Source: Verrucomicrobiales bacterium (lineage in GTDB: Bacteria > Verrucomicrobiota > Verrucomicrobiia > Verrucomicrobiales > DEV007). From it: a stretch of DNA of 64,000 nucleotides. Shown here one piece after another: positions 1 to 8,635 of this stretch. Where the stretch lies: the NCBI GenBank assembly GCA_029213265.1, contig JARGNG010000011.1, forward strand, positions 62,001 through 126,000. The letters run 5' to 3'. Both the position numbers and the translations under genes were made by a program. Below the pieces are notes generated by a model. The model did not search any database and was not told where the DNA came from. It saw nothing but the letters and a program-made list of their open reading frames with translations. Position 1 is the stretch's first letter. Each line of letters begins with the position of its first letter.

Positions 1-737
1 AGCCAGTGTCGTCCCCAGGTTTCCCCGAAGGCATCACCCGCAAGCCAGCGATCGAGCAGCTCTTCCCACTTTTCCCGGCCGGGGTTCTTTGAAAATTTCT
101 CCTGCTCCTCCAAGGTCGGAATCAAACCGGTCAGATCGATCTTGGCACGACGCAAACGCTGCAGCTCCGATGCGGACGGCTCCGGATCGATTCCGGCACC
201 GGCGAGACGGGCATTGATAAAGTCGTCGATGGATTCACGATCACCGAAGTCTTTCGCTCGTGGACGAAACGACCAGAATTCCCGCCCCTCTTCGAGGGTC
301 ATGCCTCCGGTATCCCGCTCCATTCCCTTCCCGACACGGGGATCAGGCAGGCCGCGACGCACCCACTCCTCGAAATCGGCGATCACCGAATCGGGCAGTT
401 TCCCATCCGGCGGCATTTCGAGATCAGGATCGTGATAACGAATCGTCTCGATCAACAGACTCTTGTCCAAATCCCACGGAATCGCTGCGGGACCGGAGTC
501 GCCCCCCAGTTCCCATCCTTCTTTCCGATCCAGCCAGAGGCCGCCTTTTCGCTTGTCCGCCTCCTCAGAGTGGCACTCATAACAATGCTTGATGAGCGCG
601 GGACGGATTCGATTCTCAAAGAAGGCCAAATCCTCTGTCGAAACGTCTGCCTCCCCGACGCCGGAAACCGATCCGCACACCGCCAACAGCCCCGCGATAC
701 CTGCGGAAATCCGTTGCTGTTGCGGGAGACTCTTCAT
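1..737 (-). CDS. PSD1/DUF1549 planctomycete-type cytochrome protein (partial, cut by window edge)
   Basis: Reading the minus strand from an ATG at 737 gives an open frame to the left edge, about 245 residues with no stop. It starts with a short hydrophobic leader, then has a class I c-type haem motif (CYECH) in a context typical of the PSD1 domain (FFENRIRPALIKHCYECH), followed by the conserved KGGLWLDRK and EMPPDGKLPD stretches and the opening of DUF1549 (FWSFRPRAK, DLTGLIPT, ETWGRHWL). This is the N-terminal quarter of a protein that in complete relatives is about 900-1000 residues and ends with DUF1553. It is exported and probably binds haem in the periplasm; its substrate is unknown. It is divergent from the gene at 847. 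A DUF1501 partner, if present, lies outside the window. Confidence 0.9.
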   Translation of the reverse strand, partial: MKSLPQQQRISAGIAGLLAVCGSVSGVGEADVSTEDLAFFENRIRPALIKHCYECHSEEADKRKGGLWLDRKEGWELGGDSGPAAIPWDLDKSLLIETIRYHDPDLEMPPDGKLPDSVIADFEEWVRRGLPDPRVGKGMERDTGGMTLEEGREFWSFRPRAKDFGDRESIDDFINARLAGAGIDPEPSASELQRLRRAKIDLTGLIPTLEEQEKFSKNPGREKWEELLDRWLAGDAFGETWGRHW

Positions 738-846
738 CAGGGAAATACTAACTCCCGAAAGATCAAAAAACAGTCGCGCCATTGCGGGGGCCTTTTCTAT
801 GTCCAATTCCAGCGGCAATGTCATGATCCAATCGCGAAATGCTCCC

Positions 847-2280
847 ATGAAAGCACCTTTTCTCTTCCTCTTCTGCCTCGCGCTCCTCTTTCCCGTTTCG
901 GGACAGCAAGCCGATCCGTCGAAAGAAGACAGCATTGCCTCCATGAAAGCAGCCGTCGGCTTCTTCCGCTCCCGTCTTTCTCAGGGCGGCGGCTATGCCT
1001 CGGAATGGACTCTCGAACCCTTCCGTGGATTTACGGAACACGGAGCCGGGAAGACGGTCTTCTCCATTCAACCGCACGGAACCACCACCGTCGGACTGGC
1101 CATGCTCCGGGCCTACGAGGCAACAGGAGAAAAGGAATTCCTTGAAGGAGCCAACGAAGCCGGCAGCGCCCTTGCAAAATGCCAACTGTCTTCCGGCGGA
1201 TGGAGTTCTGAGTTTGATTTCGACCCGGAGTATGCGAAACGCTACCACCTCAGAACAGACCTCGATCAGGGCGATACCGATCCCGGAAAACGCCGCCGTC
1301 TTTCTACGCTCGATGACAACAAAACCCAATCGGCACTGTTGCTGTTGTTGGAGTTGGCAATGATCCCCGATAATCACTCCCATGCGGTGATTCAGGAGGC
1401 CATCGAATTCGGATTGGACTCCCTGCTCGCCGCACAGAACACCGACGGAAGCTGGCCGCAGCAATATGACGAAGCGGCCGATCCGAATCTCGAGGTTCTC
1501 GCCGCGTCCTTTCCCGAAGAATGGTCCCGTGAATACCCGAAACTCCCCTACTACCGCTACGCGACCTTGAACGACGGGAACCTCGTCCATGTCATGAGCC
1601 TTCTTCTTCGGGCCCACAAGGCAACGGGAAACAAACGCTTTCTCGATTCCGCGAAACGGCTCGGGGACTTTCTCCTGCGCGCCCAGCTTCCCGAACCGCA
1701 GCGTGCCTGGGCGCAGCAATATGATGAAAACAGGCACCCTGCCTGGGCACGCAAATTCGAGCCGCCGGCGATCAGTTCGATCGAATCGATGGGTGCTTGC
1801 GAAGCCCTTCTCGAACTCTGGATTGCGAGCGGAGAGGATCGCTATCGCGCTACGATCCCGGACGCACTTCGTTGGATGGAGAGCAGCCAGCTGGAAGACG
1901 GACGCTGGGCAAGATTCTACGAACTGGAAACCAACCGCCCTCTATACTGCGAAGCGGAGACCTACCAGGTCACCTACGACGGCTCAAACACTCCGACCCA
2001 CTACGGTTTCAAAATCGATTCCGGATTTGGCCGGAAGATGGAGCGGATGCGCAAGTCTCTGGAGAAAAGTCGGGAAAAGCATCTGGAACAACAGGCCGGC
2101 CCAAATTCAAAAGAAGCATGGGAAAAACGAGCTCGCGATTTCCGGGGCAAGGCGAAGCAGGCTCTCTCCCTGCAACACGAAGATGGGTATTGGCTCAAGG
2201 GTGATCGCATCGATGCCCGGGAGTTCGTGAAGCGCATGACTGATCTCACAAGCTACGTCGAAGCCCTCTCAAAGCAGTAG
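847..2280 (+). CDS. Secreted pectate-lyase-like (alpha/alpha toroid) protein
   Basis: 477 residues from the ATG at 847, chosen because it opens a clean signal peptide (MKAPFLFLFCLALLFPVSG); the same frame is open further upstream but that stretch lacks export character. The mature protein has repeated helical-toroid blocks: a GGWSSEFDFDPEY segment, LDDNKTQSALLLLLELA, NTDGSWPQQYDE, TLNDGNLVHVMSLLLRAH and WAQQYDENRHPAWARKFEPP. The WPQ-QYD and TLND-type motifs resemble polysaccharide lyase family 10 (pectic acid lyase) as found in planctomycetes and verrucomicrobia, where these proteins are usually annotated pectate lyase. Uronate-polymer cleavage is therefore inferred from family resemblance. 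A charged coiled-coil-like stretch (about residues 395-430, KMERMRKSLEKSREKHLEQQ) precedes the last helical block, an unusual addition. Divergent from the PSD1 gene. Confidence 0.7.
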   Translation: MKAPFLFLFCLALLFPVSGQQADPSKEDSIASMKAAVGFFRSRLSQGGGYASEWTLEPFRGFTEHGAGKTVFSIQPHGTTTVGLAMLRAYEATGEKEFLEGANEAGSALAKCQLSSGGWSSEFDFDPEYAKRYHLRTDLDQGDTDPGKRRRLSTLDDNKTQSALLLLLELAMIPDNHSHAVIQEAIEFGLDSLLAAQNTDGSWPQQYDEAADPNLEVLAASFPEEWSREYPKLPYYRYATLNDGNLVHVMSLLLRAHKATGNKRFLDSAKRLGDFLLRAQLPEPQRAWAQQYDENRHPAWARKFEPPAISSIESMGACEALLELWIASGEDRYRATIPDALRWMESSQLEDGRWARFYELETNRPLYCEAETYQVTYDGSNTPTHYGFKIDSGFGRKMERMRKSLEKSREKHLEQQAGPNSKEAWEKRARDFRGKAKQALSLQHEDGYWLKGDRIDAREFVKRMTDLTSYVEALSKQ

Positions 2281-2514
2281 CCGGGCGCCGTGAGTCCGGG
2301 AAGGACGAAACGAATGGCGAGAGCCAATCTGTTCCTAACTACGGGTCGTCAACCGTCGACTCTGGAGAGAAGACTTCTCCCCTTCGACCCCGTATTTCGA
2401 ATTCGGTGAAAGATCCCGATGGAAAAATCGTAGTCCTTCCCCTCCTCTGATCCCCCACTCGCAGCTGGACCATTCCTGTTATTTCACGTAAGTTAACAAT
2501 CCCCTCTCCTCTCC

Positions 2515-4791
2515 ATGAGTGATTCCCCTTCCAATGACTCCGCACCGGGGCCGTTCAGTTCGCTTTTCGCCTCTGACTCCGACGGCTCCGGGAAAAAGAA
2601 GAAAGGCTGCTTCCGCGTCCTTTTTACGCTTTTCCTGATCTCTGCCGTATTGGGAATGCTGGGAGCCACCGGCATTGGCCTTTACTACAACGTCAAGGCC
2701 TTCACCTTTGACATGGATCAAGTGAAGGAAGTCCCTGAGCGAACCCTTGTCTTTGACCGCAAAGGGGAAATCCTCGGGCATGTTTCCGGGCACGGGGAAA
2801 ACCGGCTTACGGTAAAAGCCTCGGAGGTGTCACAGAATTTCATCCAGGCTCTCCTTGCACGGGAGGACACTCGCTTTTTCGAGCACCACGGGGTCGACTA
2901 TCGCGGGGTCGGTCGCGCCATGATCGCCAACTTGAAGTCGGGCGAAATGGACCAGGGCGCCTCCACCCTGACCATGCAGCTCGCGCGGAACGCCTTCGAA
3001 ATGCGGGAGAAATCGATCCAACGGAAATTGATGGAAGTCGCCATCGCGAAGCGGATCGAGCGAAAATTCGATAAAGAGGAGATCCTCGGATACTACATGA
3101 ACCGCATCTACTTCGGGGCAGGACTCTACGGGATCGAACGTGCTTCCCAGGGGTTCTTCATGAAACCGGCATCTGAACTCTCGCTGGGAGAGGGAGCGAT
3201 GCTCGCCGGAATTATTCGCGGACCGAGCCTTCTCAATCCATTTCGCAGCATGGAAAATGCAAAGGACACCCGGGATGAGGTGCTCGCCCGTATGATCGTC
3301 GAAGGCACCATCACCGAAGCGGAGGCGGCCGCTGCCAAAGCGGAAGTGATTGCCCTTCGCCCTCCGGACAAACGTCTCGCCACGGGAAGCTACGTTCTCG
3401 AAACCGTCTTTGATCTTCTCGAGTCACGCCTCCAGGACCCGGAAGACATCAAACTGGGAGGATTCCGAATTTACACCACGATCGACTCCGACCTGCAGGC
3501 CAGCGCGGAAAAGGCGCTCGATGCTCACCTGACAAAGATCGAAAGCCGCTCTGGCTTTGCGCATCCGCCACGCCGATCCCACGAGGCAGGCAAGGCCACG
3601 AGGTATCTGCAGGGCTCCGTCACGACTCTCGACAACTCCTCCGGCGCCATCCGTGCGATCGTCGGGGGTCGCAGCTTCAAGGACAGCACCTTCAACCGCT
3701 CCTACCAGGCCAAGCGCCAGGCGGGATCGACCTTCAAACCCTTCGTCTACGCCGTCGCGATGGACCGCGGGGGAATGCTCCCGGGCGTGTATGTCAGTGA
3801 CGATGCCATCCGAATCGATACCGGAGGAGGCCCCGTCTGGACGCCGAAAAACAGCGACGGCGCTTTCACCGGATTGCAACCCGCGGCGATCGGCCTGATC
3901 AAGTCGCGCAACACCATGTCGATCCGGGTCGGGCAGATTGCCGGACTCGGCAATGTCCGCAGCCTCGCGGCCGCTCTCAAGTTCGGTGAAATCCCCAACT
4001 CGCCGGTCGTTTTTCTCGGTGCCTTCGAAACCAACCCGCTTACCATGACGAGTGCCTTCTCCACGCTCGCAGCCGGAGGCACCAACTACAGTCCCTATCT
4101 CATCCGGAAAATCGAACGGCGTGACGGCGAGGTCTTTGACGAACACGAAATCAATGGAGTGAATATTTTCCCCGAGTCCGTTTCTTTCGTCACCAGCGAT
4201 ATTCTCTCCAAGGTGATGGATGAAGGAACCGGACGAGGTGCCCGCACGGCCGGATACAACGCTCCCGCCTACGGAAAAACCGGCACAACGAACGACTACG
4301 TCGACGCGTGGTTCGTCGGCTATACCGACAAGCTCACGACCGGCGTCTGGGTGGGACTCGATCAGCCAAAGACGATCATGAACAAAGGATACGGAAGCAC
4401 CCTGGCACTTCCCATCTGGACCGAAGTCATGAAGACAGCCGAGACCTGCGGGTTCCCGGGAGAGAAAATCACCCCGCCGAAAGGCACTGCAGATACCGTC
4501 CTTTGCCGGGAATGCGGATTGTTGCAGGGACGCAAAACCCGCAACCCCTATCAAATGCCCCTCCCTCCTGATCTTCGTCCCCGGGGCACCTGCCGGGGCC
4601 ACGGACTCGGCGGATTGTTTACGAATCGAAACGACAATCAGCAGCCACAGGCATTCCCTTTGTCCGGTCAGCCCGGCTTTACTCCGGCACCGATGCAGCC
4701 ACGGGTAGATAGAGAGGACGGCGACGTGGGCCGGGCCCTTCGCGGGATTGGCCGATTCCTGTTCGGCGGCGATCCCCGTCGTGACCGGTAG
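2515..4791 (+). CDS. Bifunctional penicillin-binding protein, PBP1A type (GT51 + transpeptidase)
   Basis: 758-residue class A PBP that polymerises and cross-links peptidoglycan at the outer face of the inner membrane. A short cytoplasmic tail rich in Ser/Asp/Lys precedes one transmembrane helix (about residues 32-58). The GT51 domain has the catalytic glutamate motif EDTRFFEHHGVD (Glu117), QGASTLTMQLARN (147-159) and RKFDKEEILGYYMNRIYFG. The transpeptidase domain has the nucleophile motif STFK (Ser405-Lys408), SRN (464-466) and KTGT (588-591). After the transpeptidase comes an unusual about 110-residue tail with four cysteines and a basic end. The stop codon TAG is the first three bases of an intergenic repeat element at 4789. 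Confidence 0.96.
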   Translation: MSDSPSNDSAPGPFSSLFASDSDGSGKKKKGCFRVLFTLFLISAVLGMLGATGIGLYYNVKAFTFDMDQVKEVPERTLVFDRKGEILGHVSGHGENRLTVKASEVSQNFIQALLAREDTRFFEHHGVDYRGVGRAMIANLKSGEMDQGASTLTMQLARNAFEMREKSIQRKLMEVAIAKRIERKFDKEEILGYYMNRIYFGAGLYGIERASQGFFMKPASELSLGEGAMLAGIIRGPSLLNPFRSMENAKDTRDEVLARMIVEGTITEAEAAAAKAEVIALRPPDKRLATGSYVLETVFDLLESRLQDPEDIKLGGFRIYTTIDSDLQASAEKALDAHLTKIESRSGFAHPPRRSHEAGKATRYLQGSVTTLDNSSGAIRAIVGGRSFKDSTFNRSYQAKRQAGSTFKPFVYAVAMDRGGMLPGVYVSDDAIRIDTGGGPVWTPKNSDGAFTGLQPAAIGLIKSRNTMSIRVGQIAGLGNVRSLAAALKFGEIPNSPVVFLGAFETNPLTMTSAFSTLAAGGTNYSPYLIRKIERRDGEVFDEHEINGVNIFPESVSFVTSDILSKVMDEGTGRGARTAGYNAPAYGKTGTTNDYVDAWFVGYTDKLTTGVWVGLDQPKTIMNKGYGSTLALPIWTEVMKTAETCGFPGEKITPPKGTADTVLCRECGLLQGRKTRNPYQMPLPPDLRPRGTCRGHGLGGLFTNRNDNQQPQAFPLSGQPGFTPAPMQPRVDREDGDVGRALRGIGRFLFGGDPRRDR

Positions 4792-4853
4792 AGGAAAACG
4801 TCCGTTTTTCTCCGCAGCAAAGGCTCCGCCCGAAATTCTCACAAATTCCGCTA
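4789..4853. repeat. 65-bp interspersed element with terminal inverted repeats (copy A)
   Basis: Starts TAGAGGAA and ends TTCCGCTA, an inverted pair with one mismatch. The interior carries AACGT-nnn-TTTTTCTCCG and GAAATTCTCACAAATTCC. Related copies lie at 29111, 29207 and 55386, with a core-only hairpin at 30171. The left end supplies the stop codon of the PBP1A gene. Confidence 0.7.
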
Positions 4854-4909
4854 CGGCCACGCAATCATTTCTGTCTCGACAAAACTGTCATTTGTGTCAC
4901 TTTCGGCAA

Positions 4910-5740
4910 ATGCCCGAAGACTCTAAGAAGCACCCGGCCTTCAGCCTTGTTCCCGATGACTCCCCTCACGAAGTCGAAGGGGAGCGCGAAGTCATGCTTC
5001 CGGGCATGTCGCTGGAAATCCTCGCCACCCGTAAAATCGAACTTCGCCGGTGGAATTTGAAGGAACTCGTTGATCCGTATTGGCGACTCTATTGCCCTGT
5101 AAAAGGCAGTGCTACCGTCACATCTGGAGGAAACACCACCGAGCTCGCTCCCGGCAATCTGTATCTCATCCCGCCGCGAACCACCTTCAGTTCCCGCAAC
5201 CCGGAGCCCTTTACCAAGTGGTATGTCCACTTCATTCTCGGACGTTCCGACCTGCTTTCGGTTCCCGGCATCTACACCCAGCCTCTGGATGAGATCTCGT
5301 CCGGCTTTCTCGATACACTCACCACCGCGAAAGGAGAACCCTACAACTGGGAATCCGCGAGCCTTGTCATTCATGCCCTGACAAAGCTACCGGCGGAGGC
5401 GTGGACCGATCAGAAACTCGACTCCCGGGTGGAGAAAGCGATGGATTTCCTCCAGGTCAATCTCGCCCGCAAGATCAGTGCCGATGATGCGGCCCGTGCG
5501 GCCGGCGTCAGCGTCCGGAATCTGAATCACCTCTTCCGCTCGCAGGTCCGCATGGCGCCGATGAGCGTCCTTCTCAACTACCGCCTCGACCGGGCCTGTC
5601 ATTTGCTTCGCCACACCGATCAGAGCATCGAGCAGGTCGCTGAAAACTGCGGCTTTCCCAACCGCTACTACTTCAGCCGGATGTTGAAACAGCATCGGGG
5701 AATCTCGCCCGCGGCGTATCGTAAGGGTCAACTCTACTGA
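4910..5740 (+). CDS. AraC-family transcriptional regulator
   Basis: 276 residues from the ATG at 4910; an in-frame extension to 4748 exists but would overlap the PBP1A gene and the repeat element, so the shorter start is preferred. The N-terminal half is a cupin-like sensing domain (RYWRLYCPVKG-type strands, LIPPRTTFSSRNPEPF, WYVHFILG). The C-terminal about 100 residues are a double helix-turn-helix AraC domain: ISADDAARAAGVSVRNLNHL for the first helix pair and IEQVAENCGFPNRYYFSRML for the second, ending with GISPAAYRKG. The ligand is unknown; the cupin suggests a small sugar or metabolite. It precedes the DUF2071 gene by 16 bp and may regulate it. Confidence 0.92.
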   Translation: MPEDSKKHPAFSLVPDDSPHEVEGEREVMLPGMSLEILATRKIELRRWNLKELVDPYWRLYCPVKGSATVTSGGNTTELAPGNLYLIPPRTTFSSRNPEPFTKWYVHFILGRSDLLSVPGIYTQPLDEISSGFLDTLTTAKGEPYNWESASLVIHALTKLPAEAWTDQKLDSRVEKAMDFLQVNLARKISADDAARAAGVSVRNLNHLFRSQVRMAPMSVLLNYRLDRACHLLRHTDQSIEQVAENCGFPNRYYFSRMLKQHRGISPAAYRKGQLY

Positions 5741-5756
5741 TCCACGATTTGAAACC

Positions 5757-6515
5757 ATGAGCGAAGCAGGTCCGACTCTCGAAGATCGAAAACAAGCCTG
5801 CCTTCGTCCTGACGCGTCTGTCGTAATGCGACAAAGCTGGCGGGAACTTCTCTTTGTTCACTGGCAGAACGATCCTGACCTGATTCAATCCCACCTTCCC
5901 CCCGGCCTCCGGGTGGATACCTTTGAAGGAAAGGCCTTCGTCGGTTTCGTCCCCTTCCTGATGCGAAACATTCGCCCCCGCTTCTGCCCCGCAGTCCCCG
6001 GGATCTCAAACTTCCTTGAGTTGAATGTCAGGACCTATGTCTACGACGAACACAACCGCCCCGGCGTCTGGTTCTACTCTCTTGATGCCAGCCAGACCCT
6101 CGCCGTGAAAATTGCACAGACCTTTTTTCATCTTCCGTATCACGAGGCAAACATGGAAGCGAAGTTCGCGGGGACAACGGTGAACTATTCCTCCCTCCGG
6201 AAAAGGTGTCCGGAACACGAGGTCACCACAGCCAACTACACGCCCGGAGATCCGCTGCCCGCCCCGCAACCCGGATCGCTCGAATACTTTTTTCTGGAGC
6301 GTTACTACTTGTTCTCCTGGAATCCCGGGCAAAAGCAACTCTACAGCGGCCGGGTTCATCACTCGCCCTACCCGGCTTTCGAAGTGGAAGTCGACCATCT
6401 TCATCCGAAGGTGATGGAGTATTCCGGCCTCTTCCCGCCTGAAAACAGTGCCCCCCATCAGGTTTACTCGCCCGGAGTTGATGTCGATATCTTCGCCCTG
6501 GAGAGGGTTCACTGA
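5757..6515 (+). CDS. DUF2071 (YqjF-like) protein
   Basis: 252 residues matching the DUF2071/YqjF family, recognised by the WRELLFVHWQNDPDLIQSHL opening, PPGLRVDTFEGKAFVGFVPF, the FLELNVRTYV strand and GVWFYSLDA. Family members are soluble beta-rich proteins of acetoacetate-decarboxylase-like fold, with no established reaction. No signal peptide. It sits 16 bp after the AraC gene and 6 bp before the membrane protein gene, so the three are probably co-transcribed. Confidence 0.85.
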   Translation: MSEAGPTLEDRKQACLRPDASVVMRQSWRELLFVHWQNDPDLIQSHLPPGLRVDTFEGKAFVGFVPFLMRNIRPRFCPAVPGISNFLELNVRTYVYDEHNRPGVWFYSLDASQTLAVKIAQTFFHLPYHEANMEAKFAGTTVNYSSLRKRCPEHEVTTANYTPGDPLPAPQPGSLEYFFLERYYLFSWNPGQKQLYSGRVHHSPYPAFEVEVDHLHPKVMEYSGLFPPENSAPHQVYSPGVDVDIFALERVH

Positions 6516-6521
6516 GCCGCC

Positions 6522-7223
6522 ATGGAACTGCAAACCTTCCACCCGGGCTCTCCGGTTCACCTGATTGCCATTGGCACCTGCCTGATCATTTCCGTCTGGG
6601 TCGCACTCGCCAATCGAGTCGGTTCAACAGATACCCGGAACCGGATCGTCCGACGCGGCATTGCTCTACTTTGCCTCCTCACCTGGGTACTCTCGGTCGG
6701 GTTTTGGCTCCACCCATCGGTGCTGGATTGGAGCGTGGCCCTGCCACTCCACTTCTGCCATTTTGCCAATCTGTTCGGAGCGGTGGCGATCCTGCGAAAG
6801 ACCCGGATCGCCCAATCGCTGCTCTACTTTTGGGGATTCGGACTCTGCAGTTGGGCACTACTCACGCCGTCCCTTTCCTCCGGTCCCGCCACCCTCTGGT
6901 TCTGGGTTTTCTGGTTCTACCACCTTTGCATTCCGCTCACCCTTGCCTGGGTTCTCGTGGTCGACCGCTTCCGTCCGACATTCTCCGATTTGAAGCGAAC
7001 GCTGCTGGTAACTTTTGCCTTCACCGGCGCCCTCTTTCTTCTCAATCTCGCCACCGGATGGGACTACGGATTTGTGGGAGAAGGAAAGCCCAATCACCCG
7101 AGCCCTATCGATTTCCTGGGGCCGTATCCATTACGGGTGATTTGGATGCTGATCATCGGCACTGCCATTTTCAGCCTTCTCTACCTTCCCTGGATTCGTT
7201 TACAAAAGGCCTCGAATTCGTAA
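6522..7223 (+). CDS. TIGR02206-family integral membrane protein (YwaF-like)
   Basis: 233 residues with about six or seven hydrophobic segments. The family signature is visible: SVALPLHFCHFANLFGAVAI, a YFWGFGLCSWALLTPSL stretch, then KPNHPSPIDFLGPYPLRVIW near the end, matching the KP..S.LD.LGP.P pattern of the TIGR02206/YwaF family. Function is unknown for the family. Start ATG at 6522 is only 6 bp after the DUF2071 stop, implying translational linkage. Confidence 0.82.
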   Translation: MELQTFHPGSPVHLIAIGTCLIISVWVALANRVGSTDTRNRIVRRGIALLCLLTWVLSVGFWLHPSVLDWSVALPLHFCHFANLFGAVAILRKTRIAQSLLYFWGFGLCSWALLTPSLSSGPATLWFWVFWFYHLCIPLTLAWVLVVDRFRPTFSDLKRTLLVTFAFTGALFLLNLATGWDYGFVGEGKPNHPSPIDFLGPYPLRVIWMLIIGTAIFSLLYLPWIRLQKASNS

Positions 7224-7270
7224 GAATTTGTACATTTACCGATTCACTCTCCCCTCCACACTTCGAACTT

Positions 7271-8617
7271 ATGACAGCCGCCGAAAGAAAAGAGCTCAAA
7301 ACATTCATGACCGGATTGAAGAAACGCAATCCATACGAGACGGAATTCCACCAGGCCGTTCATGAAGTTGCGGCCTCGGTTATGCCCTGGTATCTGCAAA
7401 ATGAAGAATACCGAAAAGCGCAGATTCTCGAACGAGTCACCGAACCGGACCGGATTATCACCTTTCGGGTTACGTGGGAAACCGACAGCGGGGAAATCAG
7501 GGCCAATCGTGCTTTCCGCGTTCAGTTCAATCACTCGCTGGGCCCCTACAAAGGCGGTCTCCGTTTTCATCCATCCGTGACTCAGAGCGTTTTGAAATTT
7601 CTCGGATTCGAACAGATTTTTAAAAACAGTCTCACCGGCCTTCCCATGGGCGGAGCCAAGGGAGGTTCGAATTTCAATCCGAAGGGAAAGAGTGATGCCG
7701 AGGTGATGCGCTTCTGCCAGTCCATGATGACGGAACTGCACCGACACATTGGCGAAGACATCGACGTTCCCGCCGGCGACATCGGTGTCGGCTCCCGCGA
7801 AGTCAGTTATCTCTTTGGCCAGTACATGCGACTGGAAAACCGCTGGAGTGGGGTTCTCACCGGGAAGGGGCAGTCCTTCGGGGGAAGTGCCGTCCGCACC
7901 GAAGCGACCGGGTGGGGATGCGTCTATTTCTGCGACCATATGCTGCACTATCACGACTACGAAATTGCCGGCAAACGCACCGCCATCAGCGGAAGTGGGA
8001 ATGTCGCTCTGTATGGGGCCCAGAAACTGATCGAGAAAGGCGCAAAAGTCGTGACACTGAGCGACTCAAAAGGATGTCTTCATATCAAGGACGGGCTCAA
8101 AGAGGAGCAATGGGAAGAAATTCGCGAACTCAAGGAGGGTAGCCGGGGACGCCTCTCCGAATACAAATCGACCGGTGTGGAGTATCACGACGGGAAGAAT
8201 CCCTGGGGCGTTGAATGCGAGCTCGCGATGCCCTGCGCAACCCAGAACGAACTCGACGGCGAGGACGCAAAGCGACTGGCAGACAACGGGGTCATTGCGG
8301 TGATCGAAGGAGCCAACATGCCCACCACACAGGAGGCGATCGATCTCTTTCGCGAGCGCGGAGTGCTTCACGCACCGGGCAAAGCCTCCAATGCCGGTGG
8401 TGTCGCCGTCAGTGGACTCGAGCAGAGTCAGAATGCGATGCGGGTCAGCTGGGACAGAGACGAAGTCGACAACCGCCTCCAGAAGATTATGCAGGACATC
8501 CACAAGCGCTGTGTCGAAGAAGGCGGAGGTGGCGATCACATCGACTACATCGACGGCTCAAACATTGCCGGCTTCAAGAAGGTTGCGAGTGCAATGCTGG
8601 CATATGGCGCGGTGTGA
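7271..8617 (+). CDS. gdhA: NADP-type glutamate dehydrogenase
   Basis: 448 residues, the usual size for the hexameric bacterial/fungal NADP-type enzyme, which interconverts 2-oxoglutarate plus ammonia and glutamate in the cytosol. The ATG at 7271 (MTAAERKELKTF) is chosen; an upstream in-frame extension would overlap the membrane protein gene. Substrate-site motifs are intact: PYKGGLRFHPSV (Lys94), LPMGGAKGGSNFNPKGKSD (Lys130), PAGDIGVGSREVSYLFGQY, and the dinucleotide fold SGSGNVALYGAQKLIEKGA. The C-terminus contains KASNAGGVAVSGLEQSQN. Preceded by 47 bp; co-transcription with the upstream membrane genes is possible but not required. Cofactor choice is inferred from family type. Confidence 0.96.
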   Translation: MTAAERKELKTFMTGLKKRNPYETEFHQAVHEVAASVMPWYLQNEEYRKAQILERVTEPDRIITFRVTWETDSGEIRANRAFRVQFNHSLGPYKGGLRFHPSVTQSVLKFLGFEQIFKNSLTGLPMGGAKGGSNFNPKGKSDAEVMRFCQSMMTELHRHIGEDIDVPAGDIGVGSREVSYLFGQYMRLENRWSGVLTGKGQSFGGSAVRTEATGWGCVYFCDHMLHYHDYEIAGKRTAISGSGNVALYGAQKLIEKGAKVVTLSDSKGCLHIKDGLKEEQWEEIRELKEGSRGRLSEYKSTGVEYHDGKNPWGVECELAMPCATQNELDGEDAKRLADNGVIAVIEGANMPTTQEAIDLFRERGVLHAPGKASNAGGVAVSGLEQSQNAMRVSWDRDEVDNRLQKIMQDIHKRCVEEGGGGDHIDYIDGSNIAGFKKVASAMLAYGAV

Positions 8618-8635
8618 AGCCCGCCCCCACAAACA

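Noticed and set aside
763-1737. 324-residue minus-strand ORF
   Set aside because: Lies antisense to the pectate-lyase-like gene, has no recognisable domain, and its composition follows from the opposite strand's codons.
3424-4860. 478-residue minus-strand ORF
   Set aside because: Fully antisense to the PBP1A transpeptidase domain, whose catalytic motifs are intact on the plus strand.
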